NCBI GenBank assembly: GCA_937894055.1
Contig: CALDHQ010000389.1
Span: forward strand, 1-14,667
Direction of reading: 5' to 3'
DNA from: an uncultured Polymorphobacter sp.
Lineage (GTDB): Bacteria > Pseudomonadota > Alphaproteobacteria > Sphingomonadales > Sphingomonadaceae
DNA length: 14,667 bases
How positions within the stretch are numbered: position 1 is the first letter of the stretch; each line of letters opens with the position of its first letter. The translations under genes and the position numbers were made by a program. Under the pieces are notes generated by a model. The model saw only the letters and a program-made list of their open reading frames with translations. It was not told where the DNA came from and did no database searches. Below are positions 6,920 through 13,223 of the stretch, piece by piece.

Positions 6920-7291
6920 ATGGCCTATCAGATCGGTGCCGCATGCTACATTCTATGGGGTGTGCTGCACATCGCCGCTGCCGTTCAGGGCTGGCGACTG
7001 TCGGCGGGCGTGCACGACGGCGTCATCAAAAGCCGGCTGCAGCAAAACGCCTGGCATCTCGGCATTTTCGCGCTTGCCGCGATCTTCGTCGCCGCAACGC
7101 TGAACTGGCACAACAGCGCGGCGGGCTATTGGATCAACCTCGTGATGATCTCCGTCGTCGATATCGGCTTTGTCGTGCTGGTCGCGCTGCCGGGGCATAT
7201 CGAGCGCCGCGCCGCGATCGCCGGCCCGGCCTTGTGGATACTGGGCGCGGTGTTTTCGACCTATGGCTTCCTGACCTATCCGACGACCTAG
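6920..7291 (+). CDS. Small four-helix membrane protein
   Basis: A 123-residue hydrophobic protein with four likely membrane helices near residues 5-23, 45-63, 70-92 and 101-119. A short basic loop (SRLQQNAWH) lies after the first, and HIERRA before the last. I do not recognise a named family. A purine-rich site (AGGGAAGG, within 6904-6911) precedes the ATG, which is 28 bases after the monooxygenase stop. Co-transcription from the MarR-controlled promoter is therefore likely. By context it could help export, import or sense the monooxygenase substrate, but nothing in the sequence proves this. Confidence 0.65.
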   Translation: MAYQIGAACYILWGVLHIAAAVQGWRLSAGVHDGVIKSRLQQNAWHLGIFALAAIFVAATLNWHNSAAGYWINLVMISVVDIGFVVLVALPGHIERRAAIAGPALWILGAVFSTYGFLTYPTT

Positions 7292-7730
7292 CCAGTGCCT
7301 TGGCGCGTAGCTGGTGCCCGGTCGCGGCGTGTAAACTCGGCACGTTGAATGGTGCTGATCCAGACCATTTTTCGCGTGCGGCGTTGACTTTTTGAACCAT
7401 TTGGGTTATATCAACAATCGCGCGCTGGTCATTGGCAACGCAGGAGAAAATCGCGCGCGACATCGCAAAACCAGCGGCCGAATTTGCCCGAAAACCCGCC
7501 TGCACCCGTAAAGACAGTACAGATTTGATCCTACGACCGGTCGAAATAGTGTATATTTATCAACAACCTGCACCGTGTTCCGGCCAGAACTGCTTGTCCG
7601 TGTTTGTGCGTGAATCGGTGCCAATTCGAGCCACTTTCGGTCCAAGATCCCCGCGAAACGCGCAAACCTGTACGTTTTTTGACTCGCCCCGCCATTTGCC
7701 AAGCGGCGCCGGACACCATAACGGATCGCC
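7292..7730. other. 439-bp gap without a convincing gene
   Basis: This stretch is richer in A and T than its surroundings. It holds one good promoter (7384-7412) and a repeated 9-mer TATCAACAA at 7409-7417 and 7558-7566. It also holds a small hairpin CGCGAAACGCG at 7652-7662, followed by a T6 run at 7675-7680. The only plus-strand open frame (7432-7734) would need a TTG start, has no family resemblance and runs over the tlyA start, so I do not call it. The gap may be a long leader for tlyA or encode a small RNA. Confidence 0.5.
7384..7412 (+). promoter_or_regulatory. Sigma70-type promoter
   Basis: TTGACT at 7384-7389 and TATATC at 7407-7412 are separated by 17 bases, each close to the housekeeping consensus. 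Transcription would begin near 7419. The next plus-strand gene is tlyA at 7731, giving a leader of about 310 bases unless a small RNA ends earlier near the T-run at 7675-7680. Confidence 0.6.
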
Positions 7731-8468
7731 ATGACCAAGACGCGCGCCGATCAACTGCTGGTGGCCCAGGGCCTCGCCGAGTCGCGGACGCGGGCGCAGG
7801 CGCTGATCCTCGCCGGGCTGGTCTATGCCGGCGACCGCCGCGTCGACAAGGCCGGCCAAGTGCTGCCCGATGACACCGCGCTGACCGTCAAGGGCCGCGA
7901 CCACCCCTGGGTATCGCGCGGCGGCGTCAAGCTGGCGCACGGCCTCGACCATTTCGGCTGGGACGTCACCGGTGCCACTGCCATCGACGTCGGCTCGTCG
8001 ACCGGCGGCTTCACCGATGTGCTGCTGACGCGCGGTGCCAACCACGTCTTTGCGGTGGACAGCGGCACCAACCAGCTGGCGTGGAAGCTGCGCGAAGATG
8101 CCCGCGTCACCGTGCTCGAACAGACCAACGCGCGCTACCTGACCGACGAACAGATCACGCTGCCAATCGACATCATCGTCTGCGACGCGAGCTTCATCGG
8201 GCTCGCCAAGGTGCTGGCGCGGCCGCTCGAATTTGCCGCGCCGGCCGCCAAACTGATCGCGCTGATCAAGCCGCAGTTCGAAGCCGGCCAAGGCGAAGTC
8301 GGCAAGGGCGGGGTGGTGCGCGACCCCGCCATCCACGCCCGCGTCTGCGCCGAAGTCAGCGACTGGATCGCGGCGCTGCCCGGCTGGCAGGTCACCGGCA
8401 TCACCACCAGCCCGATCACCGGCCCCGAAGGCAATGTCGAGTTTCTGATCGGGGCCGTCCGCGCCTAG
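7731..8468 (+). CDS. tlyA: TlyA-family rRNA 2'-O-methyltransferase
   Basis: A 245-residue TlyA-family protein. Members methylate cytidine 2'-hydroxyls in rRNA (16S C1409 and 23S C1920 in mycobacteria; some lineages only one), which affects sensitivity to capreomycin-type drugs. An S4 RNA-binding domain spans about residues 4-60 (RADQLLVAQGLAESRTRAQ). It is followed by the linker SRGGVKL at 62-68. The Rossmann methyltransferase has the SAM-binding motif DVGSSTGGFTD at 86-96. The residues of the K-D-K-E tetrad are present: Lys67, Asp152 (CDASF), Lys180 (IKPQF) and Glu237 (NVEFLI). Length is as usual for the family. No clear ribosome site precedes the ATG. It starts a row of same-strand housekeeping genes. 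Confidence 0.92.
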   Translation: MTKTRADQLLVAQGLAESRTRAQALILAGLVYAGDRRVDKAGQVLPDDTALTVKGRDHPWVSRGGVKLAHGLDHFGWDVTGATAIDVGSSTGGFTDVLLTRGANHVFAVDSGTNQLAWKLREDARVTVLEQTNARYLTDEQITLPIDIIVCDASFIGLAKVLARPLEFAAPAAKLIALIKPQFEAGQGEVGKGGVVRDPAIHARVCAEVSDWIAALPGWQVTGITTSPITGPEGNVEFLIGAVRA

Positions 8469-8519
8469 ATATTGTGGCCCGGGATGACAGCGCCCGCAAA
8501 ACCCGCTAAACCTGTGACC

Positions 8520-9050
8520 ATGAGTACACCCATCAATCGTGGTTCAGCGTTCCGTGCGGCCATCATTCTGGTGCCGCTGTTCGAATTCCTCGGCGGGCTG
8601 ATGGCGCGCGTTTCGGGCAGCACCGTCACCAACAGCTGGTATCAGGGCCTGACCTTGCCGCTGTACCAGCCGCCGGGGCCGGTGTTCGGCATCGTCTGGA
8701 GCATCCTCTATGCGATGACGGCGGTCGCCGTGGCGCTGGTGTGGGCGCACAAGTCGGCGCCGGGGCGCTGGCTGGCGCTGGCGCTGTTTGCGCTGCAGTT
8801 CGCCTTCAACCTCGCCTGGTCGCCGCTATTCTTCAAATACCATCAGATGCTGCCGGCGCTCGGGCTGATCGGCGCGATCTTCGTGGTGGCACTCGCCGCG
8901 ACATTCGCGTTCGGCCGGATCAGCCGCACCGCGGCGTGGCTGATGGTGCCGTATCTGATGTGGCTGGGCGTGGCCGCGTCGCTCAATTTCAGGATCTGGC
9001 AGCTCAACCCCGCTGCCGCCGCGCCGGTGTCGGCGCTGTTCGGGGGCTGA
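8520..9050 (+). CDS. TspO/MBR-family membrane protein
   Basis: A 176-residue TspO (translocator/tryptophan-rich sensory) homologue with five expected membrane helices; family members bind porphyrins and other hydrophobic ligands and often regulate stress or pigment responses. Family signatures are complete: SWYQGLTLPLYQPPG at residues 39-53, FNLAWSPLFF at 96-105, and PYLMWLGVAASLNFRIWQLN at 144-163. The ATG at 8520 gives a normal N-terminus, but an in-frame ATG at 8484 or TTG at 8472 would add 12 or 16 residues. None has a good ribosome site. It follows tlyA closely, so translation may depend on the upstream gene. Confidence 0.88.
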   Translation: MSTPINRGSAFRAAIILVPLFEFLGGLMARVSGSTVTNSWYQGLTLPLYQPPGPVFGIVWSILYAMTAVAVALVWAHKSAPGRWLALALFALQFAFNLAWSPLFFKYHQMLPALGLIGAIFVVALAATFAFGRISRTAAWLMVPYLMWLGVAASLNFRIWQLNPAAAAPVSALFGG

Positions 9051-9074
9051 CATGACAATGTGTGGAGACCGATA

Positions 9075-9356
9075 ATGCAATCGCAGAACAAGATTTTCGA
9101 AGACCTGTCGAAGGTCGCGACCTCGGCGCTGGGCACCTTTGCCGGGCTCGGCCGCGAAGTCGAAACCATGGCGAAGAACCGCGTCCGCGAAATGGCCGGC
9201 TCGGCCGACATGATCAGCCGTGACGAGTTCGAAGCCGTCAAGGCGATGGCCGCCAACGCCCGCGCCGAAGTCGAGCTGCTCAAGGCCGAGATCGCGGCGA
9301 TGAAGGCCTCGGCCGCGCCTGCTGCTGCGCCGAAGCGAAAGACCGCCAAGGCATGA
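9075..9356 (+). CDS. ubiK: UbiK/BMFP-family ubiquinone accessory factor
   Basis: A 93-residue protein of the membrane fusogenic (BMFP, formerly YqiC/DUF526) family. In E. coli UbiK helps aerobic ubiquinone biosynthesis by working with the lipid-binding protein UbiJ. The N-terminal amphipathic part (IFEDLSKVATSALGTFAGLG) and the coiled-coil segment ISRDEFEAVKAMAANARAE (about residues 47-78) are characteristic. The C-terminus is a Lys/Ala/Pro-rich tail, common in alphaproteobacterial versions. The ribosome site GGAGA at 9064-9068 sets the ATG at 9075. Its last four bases (ATGA, 9353-9356) overlap the next gene's start, indicating coupled translation. A COQ9-family gene two places downstream adds a second ubiquinone link. 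Confidence 0.82.
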   Translation: MQSQNKIFEDLSKVATSALGTFAGLGREVETMAKNRVREMAGSADMISRDEFEAVKAMAANARAEVELLKAEIAAMKASAAPAAAPKRKTAKA

Positions 9357-9871
9357 CCGAGATTGCCATCGAGTATGACGCAGCGCCGGCGGCGCCGATC
9401 GACATGCTCGAACATTATTTCAACCTGCATGGCTGGGCGTTCGAACGCACCGGTGACGAGGAAATTACCGCGAGCGTCGCTGGCAGCTGGGCCAATTTCC
9501 AGCTGCGCGCATTGTGGCGCGAGGATGAGCGCGTGCTGCAGTTCATCGCCATGCCCGACATCCGCGTCCCCGACACCAAGCGCGCGGTGATGTACGAGAC
9601 GCTGGGGTTGATCAACGAGCAACTGTGGATCGGCCATTTCGAAATGTGGGCGGCCGACGGCACCCTGCTGTTCCGCCACGCGACGCTGCTCGACAGCGAT
9701 GACGAGCATGAGGATATCGACCTGACGCTCGGCCAGGCCGAAATGCTGGTCGAAGCCGCGGTCGACGAATGCGAACGCTATTATCCGGTGTTCCAGTTCG
9801 TGCTGTGGGCCGGAAAGTCCCCCGCCGAAGCGATCGAGGCAGCGCTGCTCGACACCGTCGGCGAAGCCTGA
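9353..9871 (+). CDS. YbjN domain-containing protein
   Basis: A 172-residue acidic protein of the YbjN family (PF10722), which has a fold like type III secretion chaperones. E. coli YbjN is linked to motility and stress phenotypes, with no defined biochemical activity. Matching features are the opening DMLEHYFNLHGWAFERTGDE, the strand pattern NFQLRALWREDERVLQFIA, and the closing CERYYPVFQFVLWAGKSPAEA, which is the most recognisable stretch. It starts inside the ubiK stop (ATGA) and is followed six bases later by the proC GTG, so it sits in a tight operon. The recurring neighbourhood with proC is, to my knowledge, common in alphaproteobacteria. Its role there is unknown. Confidence 0.82.
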   Translation: MTEIAIEYDAAPAAPIDMLEHYFNLHGWAFERTGDEEITASVAGSWANFQLRALWREDERVLQFIAMPDIRVPDTKRAVMYETLGLINEQLWIGHFEMWAADGTLLFRHATLLDSDDEHEDIDLTLGQAEMLVEAAVDECERYYPVFQFVLWAGKSPAEAIEAALLDTVGEA

Positions 9872-9877
9872 GCAACA

Positions 9878-10654
9878 GTGGCCAAGCCCGAAAGACTGTG
9901 GCTGCTCGGCGCCGGCAACATGGGCGGCGCGTTGCTGCACCGCTGGCATGCCGCCGGGCTGGCCGACATCAACGTCATTGACCCGAACCCGCGTGCGCTG
10001 CCCGCAGGCGTTGCTGCCGACGCCGCGCCGCCAGCTGGCGCCGGTCCCGATGTGCTGGTGCTCGCCGTCAAGCCACAGTTGTTTGCTGCCGCGAGCGCCG
10101 GTCTTGCCGAGCGGCTGCGCCCCGATACGCTGGTGATTTCAGTGATGGCCGGCGTGACCTGTGCCGGCATCGTTGAACGGCTGGGCGACCTGCCGATCGT
10201 CCGCACCATGCCCAATACGCCGGCGCGGCTGGGGCAGGGGGTGACCGCCCTGTTCGGCCATGGCGCCGATGCCAGCCAATGCGCGCGCGCCGAAGCGTTG
10301 CTGGCGGCAGCCGGCACGACCGTCTGGCTCGACCATGAAGACCAGTTCAACGCCGTCACCGGGCTGTCGGGTTCAGGGCCGGCGTATGTGTTCGCCTTCA
10401 TCGAGGCGCTGACCGAAGCGGGCATCGCACACGGCCTGTCGCCGGCACTTGCGGCGACGCTGGCGCGCGCAACCGTGACCGGCGCGGCGGCACTCGCCGC
10501 CGAACCCGATGCCGATCCGGCAGCGTTGCGGGTTGCCGTGACCAGCCCCGGCGGCACGACCGCAGCAGGGCTTTCGGTGCTGGTCGACCGGCTGCGGCCG
10601 CTGATGACCGACACCGTTGCGGCGGCCACCGCCCGCTCGCGCGAACTGGGGTAG
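9878..10654 (+). CDS. proC: Pyrroline-5-carboxylate reductase
   Basis: A 258-residue ProC, catalysing the last step of proline synthesis: reduction of 1-pyrroline-5-carboxylate to proline with NAD(P)H in the cytoplasm. Motifs run in family order: nucleotide-binding GAGNMGG at residues 11-17, AVKPQ at 63-67, RTMPNTPA at 109-116, the substrate-site TGLSGSGPAYVF at 161-172, and VTSPGGTT at 221-228. The length fits the family. The start is a GTG at 9878, six bases after the ybjN-like stop; no strong ribosome site is seen, which suggests coupled translation. The COQ9 gene starts four bases after its stop. Confidence 0.95.
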   Translation: MAKPERLWLLGAGNMGGALLHRWHAAGLADINVIDPNPRALPAGVAADAAPPAGAGPDVLVLAVKPQLFAAASAGLAERLRPDTLVISVMAGVTCAGIVERLGDLPIVRTMPNTPARLGQGVTALFGHGADASQCARAEALLAAAGTTVWLDHEDQFNAVTGLSGSGPAYVFAFIEALTEAGIAHGLSPALAATLARATVTGAAALAAEPDADPAALRVAVTSPGGTTAAGLSVLVDRLRPLMTDTVAAATARSRELG

Positions 10655-10658
10655 GGCC

Positions 10659-11270
10659 GTGGCAGAAACCGACGCAATTCTCGACGCCTGGGTGCATGTC
10701 ATCACCCGTGACGGCTGGCCGCAGGCGCGCATCGATGCGGTGGCGCGCGCTGCGGCGCGTGGCGTCGATGCTGTTGCAGAGGTCGCTGCCGACCGCTGGG
10801 AAGCCTTGCGTGCTCTTGATAAGCGCATTGAAAGGCACGCGCTGGCCGAGGCGGCAAGCGACCCCGACGAAAGCGTCCGCAACCGGTTGTTCGCCTTGCT
10901 GATGGGCCGCTTCGACGCGATGCAGGACCAGCGCGATCTGGCGCGCCAGTTACATGAAGCCGCGCGCAGCGACCCGGCGCTGGTGCTGTTCGTGGTGACG
11001 CTGCTGCCGCCGATGGTGCGCCGCTTGGGCGAGGCTGCTGGCGTTGATGCCGGGGGGCTGCTCGGGCCGCTGCGCATTGCGGCGCTGTCGGCGCTGTTCG
11101 TGCAGGTCGGGCACGTCTGGTTGTCGGATGACAGTCCTGACCTCAGCGCGACGATGAAGGCGCTCGATACCGCACTGGCGCGCGCCGAAAGCCTGGCGAA
11201 CTTCCGCCCTTCGTTCCCTAAAGGCCTGCCTGCAATTCCTGGATCATCGGCCGGTCAGCTGCCGGAATAA
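10659..11270 (+). CDS. COQ9-family ubiquinone biosynthesis protein
   Basis: A 203-residue COQ9 homologue. In eukaryotes COQ9 binds lipids and presents the quinone intermediate to COQ7; alphaproteobacterial members are assumed to act likewise. The helical core holds RLFALLMGRFDAMQ at about 77-90. The most typical stretch is VWLSDDSPDLSATMKALDTA at 153-172. A hydrophobic helix with LLPPMV (about 109-127) fits the lipid-binding surface. The start is GTG at 10659, four bases after proC. The last 53 bases overlap the oppositely oriented marR gene (11218-11270), so the extreme C-terminus (from about residue 187) is antisense to marR codons and is probably a dispensable tail. Confidence 0.85.
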   Translation: MAETDAILDAWVHVITRDGWPQARIDAVARAAARGVDAVAEVAADRWEALRALDKRIERHALAEAASDPDESVRNRLFALLMGRFDAMQDQRDLARQLHEAARSDPALVLFVVTLLPPMVRRLGEAAGVDAGGLLGPLRIAALSALFVQVGHVWLSDDSPDLSATMKALDTALARAESLANFRPSFPKGLPAIPGSSAGQLPE

Positions 11271-11730
11271 GCCCGGTCAGCACCGCCCAGAACCCCGTCA
11301 CCGCATTCTGCCCGGCCTGGGCATAGGCGCCCGCCATGCCGGTGCGCAGTTCCTCGAACAGCGCGGCTTCGAGCGCCGCACCCTCGGGCGTCAGTTCGAG
11401 CAGGCGTTGGCGCCGGTCGCGCTGGCCGACGGCTTGAATCACCAACCCGCGGGTCTGCAAATCGGCGAGCACGCGGCTCAGTGACTGCTTGGTGATGTTG
11501 AGCAGCGCCAGCAAATCGCCGACAGGCATGGCCGGACGCCGCGCAATGAAATACAGCGCACGGTGATGGGCGCGGCCGAGTCCATGGCGGTCGAGCAGCC
11601 CGTCGGCGCCGCGCACCATGTTGGTGTAGCCGAAGTAGAGCAGCTCGATGCCGCGGCGGATTTCGGCCTCGCGCAGGAACTGCGCCGAAGCCGCCGTGTT
11701 GCCGGCATTGAGGATATTTGCGTCAGCCAT
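11218..11730 (-). CDS. PetP-like MarR-family regulator
   Basis: A 170-residue MarR-type regulator. The sequence RHGLGRAHHRALYFIARRP at residues 48-66, then LNITKQSLSRVLADLQTRGL (77-96) and the wing DRRQRLLELTPEG (105-117), resembles PetP of Rhodobacter, a MarR protein beside the petR response regulator gene. Here no response regulator gene is adjacent; the divergent neighbour is a branched-chain aminotransferase gene. The start at 11730 is chosen because the upstream in-frame extension runs into the AT-rich divergent promoter space. No ribosome site is visible. A near-palindrome is centred on the start codon. The gene's 3' end overlaps COQ9 by 53 bases. Target genes are unknown; autoregulation and control of the aminotransferase gene are the simplest guesses. 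Confidence 0.85.
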   Translation of the reverse strand: MADANILNAGNTAASAQFLREAEIRRGIELLYFGYTNMVRGADGLLDRHGLGRAHHRALYFIARRPAMPVGDLLALLNITKQSLSRVLADLQTRGLVIQAVGQRDRRQRLLELTPEGAALEAALFEELRTGMAGAYAQAGQNAVTGFWAVLTGLIPAADRPMIQELQAGL

Positions 11731-11737
11731 GTTGACG
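11721..11737. promoter_or_regulatory. Near-palindrome on the marR start, possible operator
   Basis: CGTCAGC and GTTGACG flank CAT, forming 7-bp arms with one mismatch. The site is centred on the minus-strand marR start codon and includes the TTGACG that could be the -35 of the opposite gene. The size suits a MarR dimer, but there is only one copy and part of it is coding, so chance is possible. Confidence 0.35.
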
Positions 11738-11760
11738 TATTTCGCACAGAATGTTACGAC
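11732..11760 (+). promoter_or_regulatory. Possible promoter of the aminotransferase gene
   Basis: TTGACG at 11732-11737 is followed after 17 bases by TACGAC at 11755-11760. The -35 is good and the -10 weak (T-A at the start and A in position five). Initiation near 11767 would give a leader of about 45 bases. The possible operator at 11721-11737 covers the -35. Confidence 0.4.
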
Positions 11761-11811
11761 TATCAACCTTGGATTGAAATAAAACACTCAGAACTTGCGG
11801 GAGCATGCGGC

Positions 11812-12699
11812 ATGACCGAAGCCACTTTCGACGATCGCGACGGCTTTATCTGGATGGACGGCGCGCTGCGCCCGTGGCGCGAAGCCAATGTCCATGTCCT
11901 GACGCATGCCATGCATTATGCCAGCGCGGTGTTCGAAGGTGTGCGCTGCTACGGCGGCAAGGTTTTCAAGCTGTCCGAGCACAGCCAGCGGCTGATCGAT
12001 TCGGCGAAGATTCTGGGCTTCGACTTGCCGTGGACGCGCGACGAAATCGACGCGGCGATCAACGAGACCGTGGCTGCGAACAATTTCACCGATTGCTACA
12101 TCCGGCCGATCGCCTGGCGCGGGTCGGAGCAGATGGGCGTGGCGGCGCAGAAGACCAAGGCGCACCTCGCCGTTTCGGCGTGGGAATGGGGTGCCTATTT
12201 CGGTGACGAGGCGCTGGCGAAGGGCCTGCGCCTGATGATTGCACCGTGGCGCCGGCCGGCGCCGTACACGATTCCGGTCCGGTCGAAGGCGGCTGGCCTC
12301 TATATGATCTGCACGCTGTCGAAGCATGCCGCCGCCGACGCCGGCTATGACGACGCGTTGATGTTCGACTGGCGCGGGCAGGTGGCCGAAGCCACCGGCG
12401 CCAACGTGTTCTTCGTGCAGGACGGCAAGCTGCACACGCCGACCCCCGATTGCTTCCTCGACGGCATCACCCGCCGCACCGTCATGGATCTGGCGCGCCG
12501 TCGCGGCGTCGAAGTCATCGAACGCGCGATCTGGCCCGAAGAACTCGCGGGCTTCGAACAGGCGTTCCTGACCGGCAGCGCCGCCGAAGTCACGCCGCTT
12601 GCCGAAATCGGCCCCTGGACGTTCGAAGTCGGCGCACTGACGCGCCAGCTTCAGGCCGATTACCGTGACTTTGTACGTGGCGTATTGCCCGCCAGCTAG
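11812..12699 (+). CDS. ilvE: Branched-chain amino acid aminotransferase
   Basis: A 295-residue fold-type IV PLP enzyme that transfers an amino group between glutamate and the keto acids of leucine, isoleucine and valine. The N-terminus has THAMHYASAVFEGVRCY at residues 31-47, the usual class IV start. Lys159 in PVRSKAAGLYM should bind PLP; it takes the same number as in E. coli IlvE. The VAEATGANVFFV stretch with Glu194 and the late TGSAAEVTPL at 254-263 are also typical. GGGAG at 11799-11803 precedes the ATG at 11812; an ATG at 11805 lies in another frame. D-amino acid transaminase and ADC lyase share the fold, but the motifs favour IlvE. It is divergent from the PetP-like marR gene. Confidence 0.92.
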   Translation: MTEATFDDRDGFIWMDGALRPWREANVHVLTHAMHYASAVFEGVRCYGGKVFKLSEHSQRLIDSAKILGFDLPWTRDEIDAAINETVAANNFTDCYIRPIAWRGSEQMGVAAQKTKAHLAVSAWEWGAYFGDEALAKGLRLMIAPWRRPAPYTIPVRSKAAGLYMICTLSKHAAADAGYDDALMFDWRGQVAEATGANVFFVQDGKLHTPTPDCFLDGITRRTVMDLARRRGVEVIERAIWPEELAGFEQAFLTGSAAEVTPLAEIGPWTFEVGALTRQLQADYRDFVRGVLPAS

Positions 12700-12868
12700 G
12701 TTGCGGCCAGACCAAAGCGGCGGCGCAAAGCGGGCGATGAATCGGGCAATGTTCGAGCCAAGCCGCTGGCAACATGAATTTTGTGCACTTGCGAACAAGC
12801 GGCTGCGGCGCTAAACAAAAACAGGGGCTCGTACTGGACGCTGTCGGCTCGTCCCGACACCTTAGGTC
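12700..12868. other. Intergenic stretch after ilvE
   Basis: A stretch of 169 bases with purine-rich repeats of AAGCGG type and self-complementary GCGGC/GCCGC pieces (about 12717 and 12762) that could form a loose stem, but no T-run. I see no clear promoter or terminator. It probably contains the promoter of the small downstream gene. Confidence 0.3.
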
Positions 12869-13093
12869 ATGAAGACAAGAGTTGGTTCAATGTCAGGTCC
12901 TCCGGTCAAGACACTCGCTGCAATCACACTTGCCCTTGGCATGTGGTTCGTGCCGTCGCTTTCGACGCAGGGTGCCGGCACCGTCGGCCGCCAGCTGCCG
13001 CACCCTGACCGCGCGTTTGTCGCCGAAGCTGTAGCGCCCGACACGCAGCTGCATCATGCAGATGCCGCCGTGCGCATCGCCTTGCCGCGCTGA
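12869..13093 (+). CDS. Small putative exported protein
   Basis: A 74-residue open frame with an N-terminal signal-like stretch: positive residues (MKTR and a later PVK), then LAAITLALGMWFVPSL, then STQGAG as a possible cleavage region near residues 33-37. The remainder is polar with several His and Ala residues and no Cys. I recognise no family. The ATG at 12869 follows TTAGGTC, a weak ribosome site; a second in-frame ATG at 12890 would trim seven residues. Codons early in the gene are less GC-biased at third positions (ACA, GGT, TCA, CTT) than nearby genes, then become typical. It is the only plausible gene between ilvE and the polysaccharide export gene; it may be real or a chance frame. 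Confidence 0.45.
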   Translation: MKTRVGSMSGPPVKTLAAITLALGMWFVPSLSTQGAGTVGRQLPHPDRAFVAEAVAPDTQLHHADAAVRIALPR

Positions 13094-13130
13094 CGCCTTG
13101 CGATTGAGCTGAACGGGCCAAGCGCCTCGA

Positions 13131-13144
13131 AAAGCGCGCGCTTT
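13131..13144. terminator. GC palindrome ending in TTT
   Basis: AAAGCGCGCGCTTT is a perfect 14-base palindrome 37 bases after the small gene. With the upstream AAGCGC (13120-13125) pairing to GCGCTT, it could also form a stem with a loop rich in A. The T-run is only three bases, so a terminator is possible but weak. Confidence 0.3.
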
Positions 13145-13161
13145 GGTGCCCCCGCACCGGA

Positions 13162-13190
13162 TTGACGGAACCGTCGACGCTGCCTACACC
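13162..13190 (+). promoter_or_regulatory. Possible promoter of the polysaccharide export gene
   Basis: TTGACG at 13162-13167 and TACACC at 13185-13190 are spaced by 17 bases. The -35 is strong and the -10 weak, a common pattern in alphaproteobacteria. Initiation near 13197 would give a leader of about 27 bases containing AAGGT at 13211-13215, the likely ribosome site. Confidence 0.4.
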
Positions 13191-13223
13191 GCGTTCACGG
13201 GGTTTTGAGCAAGGTATGCATTC

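Noticed and set aside
7557..7565. TTATCAACA, one base from a DnaA box
   Set aside because: A single imperfect box with no cluster and no replication genes nearby is expected by chance.
7432..7734. 100-codon plus-strand frame before tlyA
   Set aside because: It needs a TTG start without a placed ribosome site, has no family resemblance and overlaps the tlyA start.
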